Shown in pieces: positions 10,501 through 18,237 of a stretch of 64,000 nucleotides of DNA. A program made the translations under genes and the position numbers. Source of the DNA: Parabacteroides sp. FAFU027 (GTDB taxonomy: Bacteria; Bacteroidota; Bacteroidia; Bacteroidales; UBA7332); NCBI RefSeq assembly GCF_022808675.1, contig NZ_JAKZKV010000009.1, positions 62,001 through 126,000 of the forward strand. The letters are read 5' to 3'. A model generated the notes under the pieces. The model searched no databases. It saw nothing but the letters and a program-made list of their open reading frames with translations, and had not been told where the DNA came from. Position 1 is the first letter of the stretch; each line of letters opens with the position of its first letter.

Positions 10501-10904
10501 TTATAAATCGAAACCCAATCGGCATCGCCATCTGCTTTTTTCCATACCTGGAAACCGCGGGAACTACCGGTAGCTGCTTCAACAAAATAGATTCGTGTAA
10601 CTGACTTTAAAGCTGATGTCTGAATATACGGAGTAGTCGTTTTGGCACACATTAGATAACCGGCGGTACAGATGTTATAATTAAACTTCGTATTTGTTCC
10701 GGCAGAATCCACCGATACTTCACTTAAAGTAAATGTCAGTGTTTCTTTTGAGAAATCAGTGGTTTTGTCTATTGCTGTAGGCGTTGTCGACGACGCTGTC
10801 GTGGCCCAGGTTTGAAAGTTGTCAGAATAGAGCAGTTTTTCTTCTGACCATGAATTGATTGCAGCAAATAGCATTGCAATCAAAAAAACGGAAATTTTTT
10901 TCAT
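7593..10904 (-). CDS. Secreted multidomain pectin methylesterase (CE8), paralogue
   Basis: I place the start at the ATG at 10904 (MKKISVFLIAMLFAAINSWS, a clean signal peptide) rather than an in-frame codon 42 bp upstream, giving 1103 residues. The layout matches the gene at 1883: N-terminal sandwich, two InlB-type B-repeats, a second sandwich region, an SbsA-type Ig domain (STVPAEGSTSASANGSIVL), a CE8 beta-helix and a C-terminal tail ending VFKLLNR. Catalytic motifs are intact: GPQALAL, YQDTYLTAS, VDFIYGQ and LGRPW. Pectin methyl ester hydrolysis is expected. A promoter and a conserved 26-bp box lie upstream (10973-11039). Two paralogues may differ in preference for methylation pattern or chain length, but this cannot be judged from sequence. 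Confidence 0.93.
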   Translation of the reverse strand: MKKISVFLIAMLFAAINSWSEEKLLYSDNFQTWATTASSTTPTAIDKTTDFSKETLTFTLSEVSVDSAGTNTKFNYNICTAGYLMCAKTTTPYIQTSALKSVTRIYFVEAATGSSRGFQVWKKADGDADWVSIYNSYATPAGGDSTTISIPGNNTNVQLKFTNLNSAQNAYLTDLKIWGDYTSTAQQVTLLTSGNIAEAGTIIRTPASDKYDINTSVKLTAAKAFGYKFIKWVDGSDNELSTDNPYNVVLDADKTIKAVFEPVSTFNYNVNIQGSQWGKVTLNPSPTNGKYETGTVVTMSAIPNAVTNFLNWEDQTTGLSRTIQVISDTTFTASFDEIPFIVGWNFSAQTPNSERQGDYYSETSNIGLFSLKNADGTTANWSASTGLFSPSYPCIRMSNPAANFSTPRYCQTSFSTVGYRNIRIKSMVGGSYHMYPVVKLQYSVDGVTFTDRKQVDVTPVYNSGWVNLNDTLPAEAEGLTRLYVRWIEDTNSSPLLGNATDIDGTTLTNIYVYADKVVINDEIAPTLISTVPAEGSTSASANGSIVLTFDEKLKAGTGSCTLGSTALTPSFGSKTVTFAYSKLSYNTDYTFTVPAGALTDIAGNPYAGITIHFKTMNRPQPIAKVFDAIVAKDGSGTYTTIQAAIDAAPSGATNPYLIFVKNGTYNEHVDIPSTKPFIHMIGQYRDSVVITDNRLSGEDGDPNTPTYSVDPGATVVVKSNDCYFENITFSNSYGYLSQAGPQALALYTNNDKMIFKNCWMRSYQDTYLTASKMGYRGYVADCKIEGAVDFIYGQGDFYFDKCTIYCVRPTGGYIVAPNHSVGTQWGYVFSNCTIDGNKGVVTYLGRPWHEAPKTSFFNTICKISIYPAGWWYKMGGIPAIFADYNTMDANGNLLDLSQRISQYEYDVTNTDGSITTVKGTAKNSFTDAEAAQFTYENVTKGTDGWDPKVKTEKTEAPVVTVSGSSVSWNAVDYAICYVVTLNGKVVNVNTSTSYQPMTSGAVKVQAVSEFGALSVMSNSVQINNVASAVKPNTGDEIRISQYAGYALLNNLPENARINVFNFSGMLLYSKKCTTDNITIPVNQNLVLQVITPDAVKVFKLLNR

Positions 10905-10972
10905 GCGTAATGTTTTAAGAATTAGATACAAGAGAGCATACAGCAAGGACTATAACAGCCCTTTTGCTTTGG

Positions 10973-11002
10973 CAAATGTAGCAGTTGGGTTTGCCGGGCA
11001 AC
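10973..11002 (-). promoter_or_regulatory. Promoter of the second pectinesterase gene
   Basis: On the minus strand a -7 element TACATTTG (10980 to 10973) fits the Bacteroidetes consensus TAnnTTTG. A weak -33 (GTTG, 11002 to 10999) lies 18 bp further upstream. Transcription would start about 60 bp before the ATG at 10904. Confidence 0.65.
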
Positions 11003-11013
11003 GGAGGTAAACG

Positions 11014-11039
11014 GGTAAAAACAGGTAGATGAACTGGTA
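11014..11039 (-). promoter_or_regulatory. Candidate operator for the hybrid two-component regulator (copy 1)
   Basis: This 26-bp box matches 13303-13328 at 25 of 26 positions. Read on the minus strand it contains the direct half-sites TACCAGTT and TACCTGTT with starts 12 bp apart, plus a further TACC 10 bp on, as expected for an AraC-type DNA-binding domain. It starts 34 bp upstream of the last base of the -7 box, just behind the -33 position where an activator would touch polymerase. That regulator is encoded at 13360. Confidence 0.6.
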
Positions 11040-11139
11040 CAAGGTGAACTACAGTAGAAGTAGACCAAAAAACACTACATTTTGTACCAATTATTAGAAG
11101 TGGTAAGTTGTGAGTTATAAGTTGTAAGTTACGATTGTA

Positions 11140-11327
11140 CCCTTTAGCGCAGGTTTGGTGTAGCATAACCCGTGCTGGAAATCCAAACAGCTTGCATCTG
11201 TTTTAGAGTTCGGAGAATTCTCTATTAATAAAATAATCCGGCAAATAGCCTTTCTTGGTATGTGACAGCTACAAGCTGTCTTTGTTTTGGGTACGTTACG
11301 CTTTCGTTAATCCCGCGCCAGCGGGAG
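11140..11327. repeat. MITE-like repeat element, copy 1
   Basis: About 188 bp, closely similar to 11617-11807 in the same orientation. The ends are imperfect inverted repeats: the start (GCGCAGGTTTGGTGTAGCAT) pairs with the reverse complement of the end (around GTTACGCTTTCGTTAATCCC). A nested inner pair is AAACAGCTTGCATCTG with CAGCTACAAGCTGTCTTT. There is no coding capacity. It fits a small non-autonomous element or an extended hairpin. Confidence 0.65.
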
Positions 11328-11400
11328 AAAAAAAACCGTGCCCATCCGTCCAAATCCGTGTCATCCGTGTGCCATAAACAGCCCAATCCTACACTTTTCA

Positions 11401-11610
11401 TGCGATCGCGCACAAAAAGTGTGCGATGTTTAACACTTTTACTGTGATCACGCACGGAAAGTGTGCGACGTTTAACACTTGGCGTGCGATTGCGCACCCA
11501 ATTACTGCGTGATCGCACACTTTTGGTGCGTGCACGCATACTTTTTATACGTGAACGCAATAAAAGTGTGCGATAACGCACTCTTTTACTGCGATGATGC
11601 ATTTCCGGTG
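11401..11610. repeat. 21-bp minisatellite, ten tandem units
   Basis: Ten contiguous 21-bp units run 11401-11421, 11422-11442 and so on to 11590-11610 without a length change. The unit resembles TGCGATnnCGCACnnnnAGTG, and several copies contain the dyad TGCGATCGCGCA or close variants. Because 21 is a multiple of three, the minus strand reads as an artificial 7-residue repeat (variants of RSRTKSV). It lies between the two MITE-like repeats. No protein or CRISPR interpretation is supported. Confidence 0.9.
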
Positions 11611-11616
11611 AGGAAT

Positions 11617-11807
11617 CCCCTTTAGCGTGGGTTTAGCGTAGCATAACCCATGCTGGAAATCCAAACAGCTTGTAGCTGTTTTAGAATTCAGAGAATTCTC
11701 TGTTATAAAATAGTCCGACAAATAACCTTGCTTTGGATGCAGCAGCTACAAGCTGTCTTTGTTTTTTGCACGGGTTACGCTTTCGCTAAAACCCGCGCCA
11801 GCGGGAG
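11617..11807. repeat. MITE-like repeat element, copy 2
   Basis: About 190 bp and parallel to copy 1. The terminal arms GCGTGGGTTTAGCGTAGCAT and the reverse complement of TTACGCTTTCGCTAAAACCC pair imperfectly. The inner arms AAACAGCTTGTAGCTG and CAGCTACAAGCTGTCTTT pair almost perfectly, and the central part holds GAATTCAGAGAATTC. The two copies leave about 290 bp between them, mostly the minisatellite. The full gene-free stretch is 10905-11886. Confidence 0.7.
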
Positions 11808-11886
11808 GCTAAACATCCTCGCATTATTCAGTGCCGCTCACCGGTGTTTCTGTAGTAACTTTACAATAAGATTACTCCTGCAACCA

Positions 11887-13191
11887 TCATTTCCGGAGAT
11901 TCCCTTTAATCCAATCCAAGATATGATGGCGGGTTATCTGTGAAATCCAATGTTCAGTCACAGGTGTAATCAATGCCTCTTTCTTACATTGCAGGGTATT
12001 ATAGACAATATAGCTGGTGGTAGGCGGACAGACATTGTCGTTGTACCCCCAGGTCATAAATACCGGAACTTTTATTTGTCTTGCAAAATTGACAACATCG
12101 TAATACTCCAGCGTTTTGAGTTTCTCCGGGGTATCCATGCCCGTAAAATTGGTAAACAAATGAGGGTAACCACCGGCTCTGTTGTCCTTATAGCCGGCCA
12201 TATCACTTAATGCCGGATGATTTGCGGCACAAGCCGTTACTCTGGAATCAAGCCCGGTGGCAACCAACGCGAGTGCGCCACCCTGACTTCCACCCTGGGC
12301 AATGACATTTTCACCATCCCATTGAGGCAAAGAGGTCAGGTAGTCAATTACACGCGGAAATGAAAGATAAACCTTTTTCATATAGTAGGAATCCCGGTCT
12401 TCAAGACCGTTCACTAAATAGCTGTTATTGCCATTTCCAAATGCCTTACTGATGGATTGATAGGTTTCGGTATCCAGATTCGGACGAATACCATGAATTT
12501 CCATATCGAAACGAATGCATCCGTTCTCGGCATAGAAGAGGTCCTTTGACGGCTCCATCGGTTTAATGCCTGCTCCGGGTGGAGATACCACTACCGGATA
12601 TTTTCCCTCTTTTTTGGGCATAGTCAGGTAACCGTATATGTAACTTCCCTTTTTATACACCTGTAGTTTAACCAGATAACAGTCCACCTTATCATTGGAA
12701 TATTCAGGAATAAATACTTTCACAACCTCCATCGGGCATTTTGCAGCTTCTGCCTTCGCCTTTTCCCAATAATCGGTAAAATCGGATGGATACTTTGTAT
12801 AAGGAGTCAGTTTTTCAGGCTCAAAACCCAGTTTGATGTGATGTTTATACTCTTCACCATTCAGCGTTACGGTCAATTGGCAATCTTTAAATCCGGGACG
12901 GGACAGTGTACCCAACGATATTTCCGCCTTTCCGTTTTTCAGGATTACTGTTCCTGTTTTGGTAACAGGCATCATGTCCGGGCCAATACTGTATTCTATT
13001 TTTACATCACTTTTTAGAACACCGTATTCATAAAGTGACACCGTTATTTTGGCTTCTTCATTTAACCTGTATAGCCAGTTTGCATGGCTGGGTGTTGTCA
13101 CCCAGAGTACATCGCTTTGGTAGGGATAGTTCTCTGCAAACGTAGAGACGAAAAGCAGGAAAGAAAATAGGAATAAGAAGGTTCGTTTCAT
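11887..13191 (-). CDS. Secreted acetyl xylan esterase-like alpha/beta hydrolase (AXE1 / cephalosporin deacetylase family)
   Basis: 434 residues. A signal peptide (FLFSFLLFVSTFAENY) and an N-terminal beta domain precede the alpha/beta-hydrolase. The nucleophile elbow is GGSQGGALAL, the acid lies in FMTWGYNDNVCPP and the His in PVTEHWIS; PPGAGI supplies the oxyanion region. Family members deacetylate xylan or acetylated oligosaccharides. In this pectin locus an acetylated pectin fragment is an equally likely substrate. The gene has its own promoter and box (13262-13328) and is followed by the repeat-rich gap. Confidence 0.88.
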   Translation of the reverse strand: MKRTFLFLFSFLLFVSTFAENYPYQSDVLWVTTPSHANWLYRLNEEAKITVSLYEYGVLKSDVKIEYSIGPDMMPVTKTGTVILKNGKAEISLGTLSRPGFKDCQLTVTLNGEEYKHHIKLGFEPEKLTPYTKYPSDFTDYWEKAKAEAAKCPMEVVKVFIPEYSNDKVDCYLVKLQVYKKGSYIYGYLTMPKKEGKYPVVVSPPGAGIKPMEPSKDLFYAENGCIRFDMEIHGIRPNLDTETYQSISKAFGNGNNSYLVNGLEDRDSYYMKKVYLSFPRVIDYLTSLPQWDGENVIAQGGSQGGALALVATGLDSRVTACAANHPALSDMAGYKDNRAGGYPHLFTNFTGMDTPEKLKTLEYYDVVNFARQIKVPVFMTWGYNDNVCPPTTSYIVYNTLQCKKEALITPVTEHWISQITRHHILDWIKGNLRK

Positions 13192-13261
13192 TTGTCATTA
13201 TATTTTTTAATTGTTTTCACCGGGAGCTCAGGACATGGAATATGATTCAGATTTATTAAAA

Positions 13262-13269
13262 CAAAAATA
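13262..13269 (-). promoter_or_regulatory. -7 promoter element of the acetylesterase gene
   Basis: Minus-strand TATTTTTG matches TAnnTTTG and lies 71 bp upstream of the start codon. There is no good -33 element, as expected for a promoter that depends on an activator. Confidence 0.5.
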
Positions 13270-13302
13270 CGAGATAGCCTGATGCTAAATAAGAGTCAAT
13301 CC

Positions 13303-13328
13303 GGTAAAAACAGGTAGATAAACTGGTA
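13303..13328 (-). promoter_or_regulatory. Candidate operator for the hybrid two-component regulator (copy 2)
   Basis: It is identical to 11014-11039 at 25 of 26 positions and in the same orientation. It lies 112 bp upstream of its start codon (110 bp in copy 1) and the same 34 bp from the -7 box. Conservation of both sequence and spacing in otherwise different upstream regions points to a shared regulator. Confidence 0.6.
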
Positions 13329-13359
13329 TTATAGATTATGAAACATTCTTTTTCAGGCT

Positions 13360-16300
13360 CTATTCCCCTGATTTTTTGCCCGATTTGTATTCACTCGGAT
13401 TCACACCGAATTTCTGTTTAAAGCAACGGCTGAAATACTTAGGGTCATTCATCCCGACATTAAAGGCGACCTGACTGATATTGGTTTCTCCGGCCTCGAG
13501 CATTTGAGCAGCCTTTTGCAGACGAAACTCCCGGATAAAATCAACCGGTGCCATTCCTGTCAGGCCTTTTATCTTTTTGAAAAATGAAGAGCGGCTGACT
13601 CCGATACTTGCTGAGATATCGTCGATGTTCATTTCGGCATTATCATAGTTTTCTTCGATAAACTTCATCGTTTTTTGGATAAATACTTCGTCCAGATTCG
13701 TCACTTCCGGTTTGGATAAAGCGATGACTCCGCCCGACAATGATGATTTGAAATAATCCTGAAGTTGCCCCCTGATTTTCAACAAATTCTCAATCCGGGC
13801 TTCGAGATAGGTCAGGCTAAACGGCTTGGTGATGTAATCGTCAACGCAAAGAGACATCGCATCCAGCTTGGTTTCCATGTCCGTCTTGGCAGTCAGGAGA
13901 ATAAACGGAATATGGCTGGTATTCAGGTCTTGTTTGATAATGCGGGCAAAAGCAATACCATCCATATCCGGCATCATAATATCGGAAATTATCAAATCCG
14001 GCACATACGAAAGCGCCAACTCACAAGCTTCCCGTCCATTCTCTGCTTCATAGATTTCGTATTGCTGACATAACGACGACTTCAGGAAAGCGCGCAGTTC
14101 GCTATTGTCCTCTGCTATCAGAATTGAAAAACGCTCTTTGGTCTGCTCATTCGCCTCTTTTAGACTCACGTGCTGTTCAGCTGAGTTCTGTAAAGAAACT
14201 TCAGCGGCTTCAACCACCGGCTCCTTATCCTGCAACAGATACTCAACATCAGCACCAAAATGACTATTTCCTTTCCGGAAAATAACCATGAAAGCCGAAC
14301 CTTTACCCGACTCACTTTCCACGTCAATGCTGGCTCGATGTAGTTCAACCAGCTCTTTAGTCAATGCAAGCCCGATGCCTGTTCCGGATTGAGTAGTCAC
14401 ATTTCTGGAGGCAAAGCTTTCGAATCGCTCAAATAGCAGTTTCAGCCGTTCCCGCGCAATTCCAGTTCCCTGGTCTTTTACCGTGACGGAAACACGATCT
14501 ATATCTTCGTAAATGATTACATCAATACTCTTATCCGCCGGGGTGAATTTAAAGGCATTGGACAACAGGTTAAACAGTATCTTCTCAAACTTATCCTTAT
14601 CCAACCACAAATGCGCACCGTTAGATTGGTCAACAATATTCAACCGGATATGCTTTTCTTCTGCCAGTTTGGTGAAACCCGAACAGATTTCCTCCACATA
14701 AGGAGCCACAGCGACCTCTTCAATAATGAGTTTCATCTTTTCACTCTGTATCTTTCGGAAATCCAAAATCTGATTGATAAGCCTCAACATCCGGTTCGTA
14801 TTTTTCTGCACAATTTCCAGTTGGCTCTTTGCATTTTCAGAAAGCGATTCTTTCATAAGCAAGTACTCAACCGGAGAAGCAATCAGGGTCAGAGGCGTCC
14901 GTAGTTCATGCGAGATATCGGTAAAGAAGCGGAGCTTCATATTGGTGATGCGCTGCTCTATGGCCACTTCATTTCTTAACTTGTAAATCGTAAACCAAAC
15001 ATAAGCCACCACCAAAGTAAACAGGGCAAACATCAACAGATAAAAAACAAATCCCCAGGCCGATTCCCAGAAAGAGGGCATTTTCACAATCGTGACCGAC
15101 TTCTCGTTATTCACCCAAAGTCCGTCGGAATTTGTTGATTTTACCCGAAACGTGTATGTTCCTTTGGGCAAATTAATATAGGTTGCCATCCGTTGGTTAC
15201 CCACATAATTCCACCCTTTTTCCAGTCCATCCAGCTTATAGGCATACTGAATCGCCTGCGGATTTACATAATCAATAGCTGCGAATTCTATTGAAAAGGT
15301 ATTTTGCTTGTGAGTCAGTTTCAGCTTCCGGGTTTCATCAATCGTTTGCTGTAACGGTGAGTCCTCCTCTCCTACCCGCACCTCTTTATTGAAAAGCTGC
15401 AAGCGGGTCAGGTATATCCGGGGTACAAAAGTGTTTTTCTTGATCCGGTATGGGTCAAAAAAGACGAATCCATTCGAACTTCCATATACAATTTTGCCGT
15501 CAGCAGTCTGACAAACCGCCGCTTCACTGAAATAGTAGTTATTTTCAGCAGTTGGTTTGTAGACATCAAATTTCTGAGTGGAGGGATGATAACTGAGTAC
15601 CTGTGTCTGGGAGGACATCCACACATTCCCGTGCACGTCTTCCTGTAATGTATAGACAGCTGTGACCTCCTGCCCCTCGTTACTCTTCAAGGCTTCAAAG
15701 CGGACATTCTTTTCATCTCTTATGCCACCTTTAACGATATTAACACCACCGCCAATGGTTGTTACATAGAGATCTCCTTTTCGTGTTGGTAAAATACCCT
15801 GAACATCATTTCCGAAAATCGAATAAGAATCATCCGCCTGATGAATATAGCGTTTGAAGCGAATATCCTCCGGCTTACCGGTCATCGAACCGGAAACCAG
15901 CAATCCCTGAGTAGTTCCGATCAGCAAATGGCCGAAATTATCCCTCACAATACAACGGACTTTGGAACAATCTTTTATCGGAAAATTCCTCAACAAGTTA
16001 TTGCTATTCACGAAACGCATCTGCCCCGAACCGGCATCCAGCAGATTGAGCCCTCCGCCATAAGTTCCAATCCACAACTGGTGACGGTTATCCTCATACA
16101 TCCAATATACCTGGTCTGAACTGAGACTATATTTATCCCCCGGCACATTCCTGTAATTGGTTATGGAATATGCGCCCGGTGATTTCCGGACAAGTTTAAA
16201 GAGCCCCTTTCCTTTGGTTGCCAACCAGATAGCACCGGTGTAATCCTGCATAATATGATAAACCTGAGCCTCAAAGGGAAGATTTCCTCCCAGCTTTCCG

Positions 16301-17763
16301 TCAGCACCTAAAAGCCTTTTACTCTTCCGCTCTTTATCATACACATAAACATACCCTTTCTTGGAGCCTACCCATAATTGCCTTTCCGCATCTTCATAAA
16401 CCGACCTGATTTCATTTATGGGAGAAAAAGAGGAAGTTTCAACCGGTTTAACAAAGGCAAATGGCTCATGCCGGAAAACCACCTTATCCACCCCCTGCAA
16501 ATAGGTATTCAGCCATAAGTTGCCCTGTTTGTCGGGCAGAAAGGCGTGTACAAGATTGGTGATGCTTTTTCTGTCCCCACCCGATACAGGAAGTGGTTCC
16601 AGTCGTTTTTCAAGTTTATTGTACCTGAAAATTCCGCCCATTCGGGTTTTTAGCCAGAGATTATTGTTGATATCTTCGGTAATATTCCATTTGGTAACAC
16701 GGGGATTTACAAATCCGGAAATATCAACCGGCAGATAACGTATGGTATGCGAAGATAATTCAAATAAAATCCCACCGGGATAACCGGCATCAATCCAGAT
16801 ATTTCCATCCCGGTCTTTATAGCTTCCCAATGCCGATTTATCCGGAATATTATTTATCTGATACGAATTAAATTGTCCGGTCGAAAAACGATAGGTATAA
16901 AAAACGGAGCTATTCGTCAAAATAAAAAGCTCATTCTGCCCTATACTCTGAAGGTCTGAAATATATTCGGAAAAAGGTGTTACGATTCGTCTGAGATTAT
17001 CTGTTTTTGGGTCATAGACCAACAGAGTCCCTTTTTCCCCTCCGATATAGAGCTTTCCGGCATTTTCTGTAATAGCATAAAACGAGGTGCGGCCTTTACC
17101 TGCTACAAATGTGCGACTACCACCGTTTTTATTTAGCCGACAGATTCCTTTGGGTGTTAAGATCCAGGTATTTGAATGCTTATCTACAAAAATCTTATTG
17201 ATTTTACCTGACGGAAGAACGCCTTTTTTAGGGGAATAATGAGTCAGTCTGAGATGATTAGAAGGTTCCGTATCCTTTACCCGAAAACAATCGTGTTCAT
17301 TGTAAATCCACACAGAGCCATCCGGCTGCACCGAAACATTATTTTGCGGAAATGGCAGGTTATAGTTTTTATAATCACTTTCACATTGGGGAACCGGAAG
17401 AAACTGCTCGGTCTTAGGGTTGAATCTGTAAACGCGATCATCATCGGTTTGTAACCACAAATAGCCCTGTTTATCCTCCTTTATCCGGTCAACGCGTAAA
17501 TTCGACAATGGGTAACTCCCATTCAATCCACCTTTAAAGCATCTGAAAGTATATCCGTCAAAATTATTCAATCCATCATACGTTCCAAACCACATCATGC
17601 CTTTACGATCCTGATGCATGCAGAGGAGGTGATTCTCTGACAATCCATGGTCAACGGAGTAATGGGTAATTTGAGGTGAAACCTGAGAACTTATTCCCCT
17701 GACTGATATCAATATCAGAACTGTAAAAAATAATGTTCTTAATGGCAATGAAAACAAAGGCAT
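13360..17763 (-). CDS. Hybrid two-component system sensor/regulator (HTCS) of the pectin locus
   Basis: The start is placed at the ATG at 17763 because a signal peptide begins there (MPLFSLPLRTLFFTVLILIS); a start 132 bp upstream is possible. Length from here is 1467 residues. Order: two Reg_prop beta-propellers in the periplasm, a Y_Y_Y domain, a membrane segment (about 898-925), HisKA with the phospho-acceptor His in FFTDISHELRTPLT (about 950), HATPase (VKDQGTGIARE, GTGIGLALTKE), a receiver (about 1211-1325; LIISDIMMPDMDG) and an AraC-type HTH (about 1367-1464; VAFNVGMNDPKYFSRCFKQ). HTCS proteins bind an oligosaccharide and activate their own degradation locus. Its place next to the CE8/CE12 genes suggests a pectin-derived ligand. 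Confidence 0.95.
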   Translation of the reverse strand: MPLFSLPLRTLFFTVLILISVRGISSQVSPQITHYSVDHGLSENHLLCMHQDRKGMMWFGTYDGLNNFDGYTFRCFKGGLNGSYPLSNLRVDRIKEDKQGYLWLQTDDDRVYRFNPKTEQFLPVPQCESDYKNYNLPFPQNNVSVQPDGSVWIYNEHDCFRVKDTEPSNHLRLTHYSPKKGVLPSGKINKIFVDKHSNTWILTPKGICRLNKNGGSRTFVAGKGRTSFYAITENAGKLYIGGEKGTLLVYDPKTDNLRRIVTPFSEYISDLQSIGQNELFILTNSSVFYTYRFSTGQFNSYQINNIPDKSALGSYKDRDGNIWIDAGYPGGILFELSSHTIRYLPVDISGFVNPRVTKWNITEDINNNLWLKTRMGGIFRYNKLEKRLEPLPVSGGDRKSITNLVHAFLPDKQGNLWLNTYLQGVDKVVFRHEPFAFVKPVETSSFSPINEIRSVYEDAERQLWVGSKKGYVYVYDKERKSKRLLGADGKLGGNLPFEAQVYHIMQDYTGAIWLATKGKGLFKLVRKSPGAYSITNYRNVPGDKYSLSSDQVYWMYEDNRHQLWIGTYGGGLNLLDAGSGQMRFVNSNNLLRNFPIKDCSKVRCIVRDNFGHLLIGTTQGLLVSGSMTGKPEDIRFKRYIHQADDSYSIFGNDVQGILPTRKGDLYVTTIGGGVNIVKGGIRDEKNVRFEALKSNEGQEVTAVYTLQEDVHGNVWMSSQTQVLSYHPSTQKFDVYKPTAENNYYFSEAAVCQTADGKIVYGSSNGFVFFDPYRIKKNTFVPRIYLTRLQLFNKEVRVGEEDSPLQQTIDETRKLKLTHKQNTFSIEFAAIDYVNPQAIQYAYKLDGLEKGWNYVGNQRMATYINLPKGTYTFRVKSTNSDGLWVNNEKSVTIVKMPSFWESAWGFVFYLLMFALFTLVVAYVWFTIYKLRNEVAIEQRITNMKLRFFTDISHELRTPLTLIASPVEYLLMKESLSENAKSQLEIVQKNTNRMLRLINQILDFRKIQSEKMKLIIEEVAVAPYVEEICSGFTKLAEEKHIRLNIVDQSNGAHLWLDKDKFEKILFNLLSNAFKFTPADKSIDVIIYEDIDRVSVTVKDQGTGIARERLKLLFERFESFASRNVTTQSGTGIGLALTKELVELHRASIDVESESGKGSAFMVIFRKGNSHFGADVEYLLQDKEPVVEAAEVSLQNSAEQHVSLKEANEQTKERFSILIAEDNSELRAFLKSSLCQQYEIYEAENGREACELALSYVPDLIISDIMMPDMDGIAFARIIKQDLNTSHIPFILLTAKTDMETKLDAMSLCVDDYITKPFSLTYLEARIENLLKIRGQLQDYFKSSLSGGVIALSKPEVTNLDEVFIQKTMKFIEENYDNAEMNIDDISASIGVSRSSFFKKIKGLTGMAPVDFIREFRLQKAAQMLEAGETNISQVAFNVGMNDPKYFSRCFKQKFGVNPSEYKSGKKSGE

Positions 17764-18237
17764 GACTGGTATATGAACTATGGTTGGATTTTGGGAGATA
17801 AAGGTATTAATTATTTTGTTCGACCAATTATCTGAGGAATAAATCATTTGTTTATCTAAAGAGTGAGTCTTTAAAGAGTTCAAAGCTAAACTCACTATAG
17901 TTCTCTTTGGGCTTTCTCCATGTTTACTCTATTTTGACTTTATGATAAAACAGGATGATACAGTGGTTACATAGAGATAAAATACTTTTTTCAAAGACTA
18001 TTTCATCTCTGTTTCATAAGTGTATTTCTATCATATTTGATACATTTGTTCCTAAAGTCAATATAGAATAATCCTATACACAATCCTGACTCAAGGGAGT
18101 ATTCACGCAACTGTATTTAACGTTCCTAATTGGATACGCGATTTTCGAAAGAATAAAAATTCGTCAGAATAAAGGGCAAAAAAAAAGAGCGACTCGTACG
18201 AATCGCTCTTTTTTGTTATTTATCTATCAGATAACAA
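17764..18237. other. Intergenic region between HTCS gene and secG
   Basis: 474 bp. It holds the secG terminator near its right end. Just upstream of the regulator's start codon, GGTATATGAACT (17768-17779) matches part of the 26-bp box (GGTAGATGAACT) at 11 of 12 positions. Nothing else was recognised. Confidence 0.4.
18181..18214 (-). terminator. Intrinsic terminator of the secG operon
   Basis: AAAAAAGAGCGA and TCGCTCTTTTTT form the stem, with an inner TCG/CGA pair. T runs occur on both strands, so it can work in both directions. It lies 24 bp beyond the secG stop codon. Confidence 0.88.

Noticed and set aside
10915-11166. 83-codon minus-strand frame upstream of the second pectinesterase
   Set aside because: It covers the promoter and operator-like box and has no domain.
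11225-11602. A 125-codon minus-strand frame rich in Arg and Ser
   Set aside because: Most of it is the translation of the 21-bp minisatellite (a 7-residue artificial repeat), and the rest lies in the MITE-like repeat.
11401-11610. Possible CRISPR array
   Set aside because: The 21-bp units are directly contiguous with no unique spacers, and no cas gene is present.
1-17763. SusC/SusD pair for the pectin locus
   Set aside because: None is encoded in this window; it may lie beyond the left edge.
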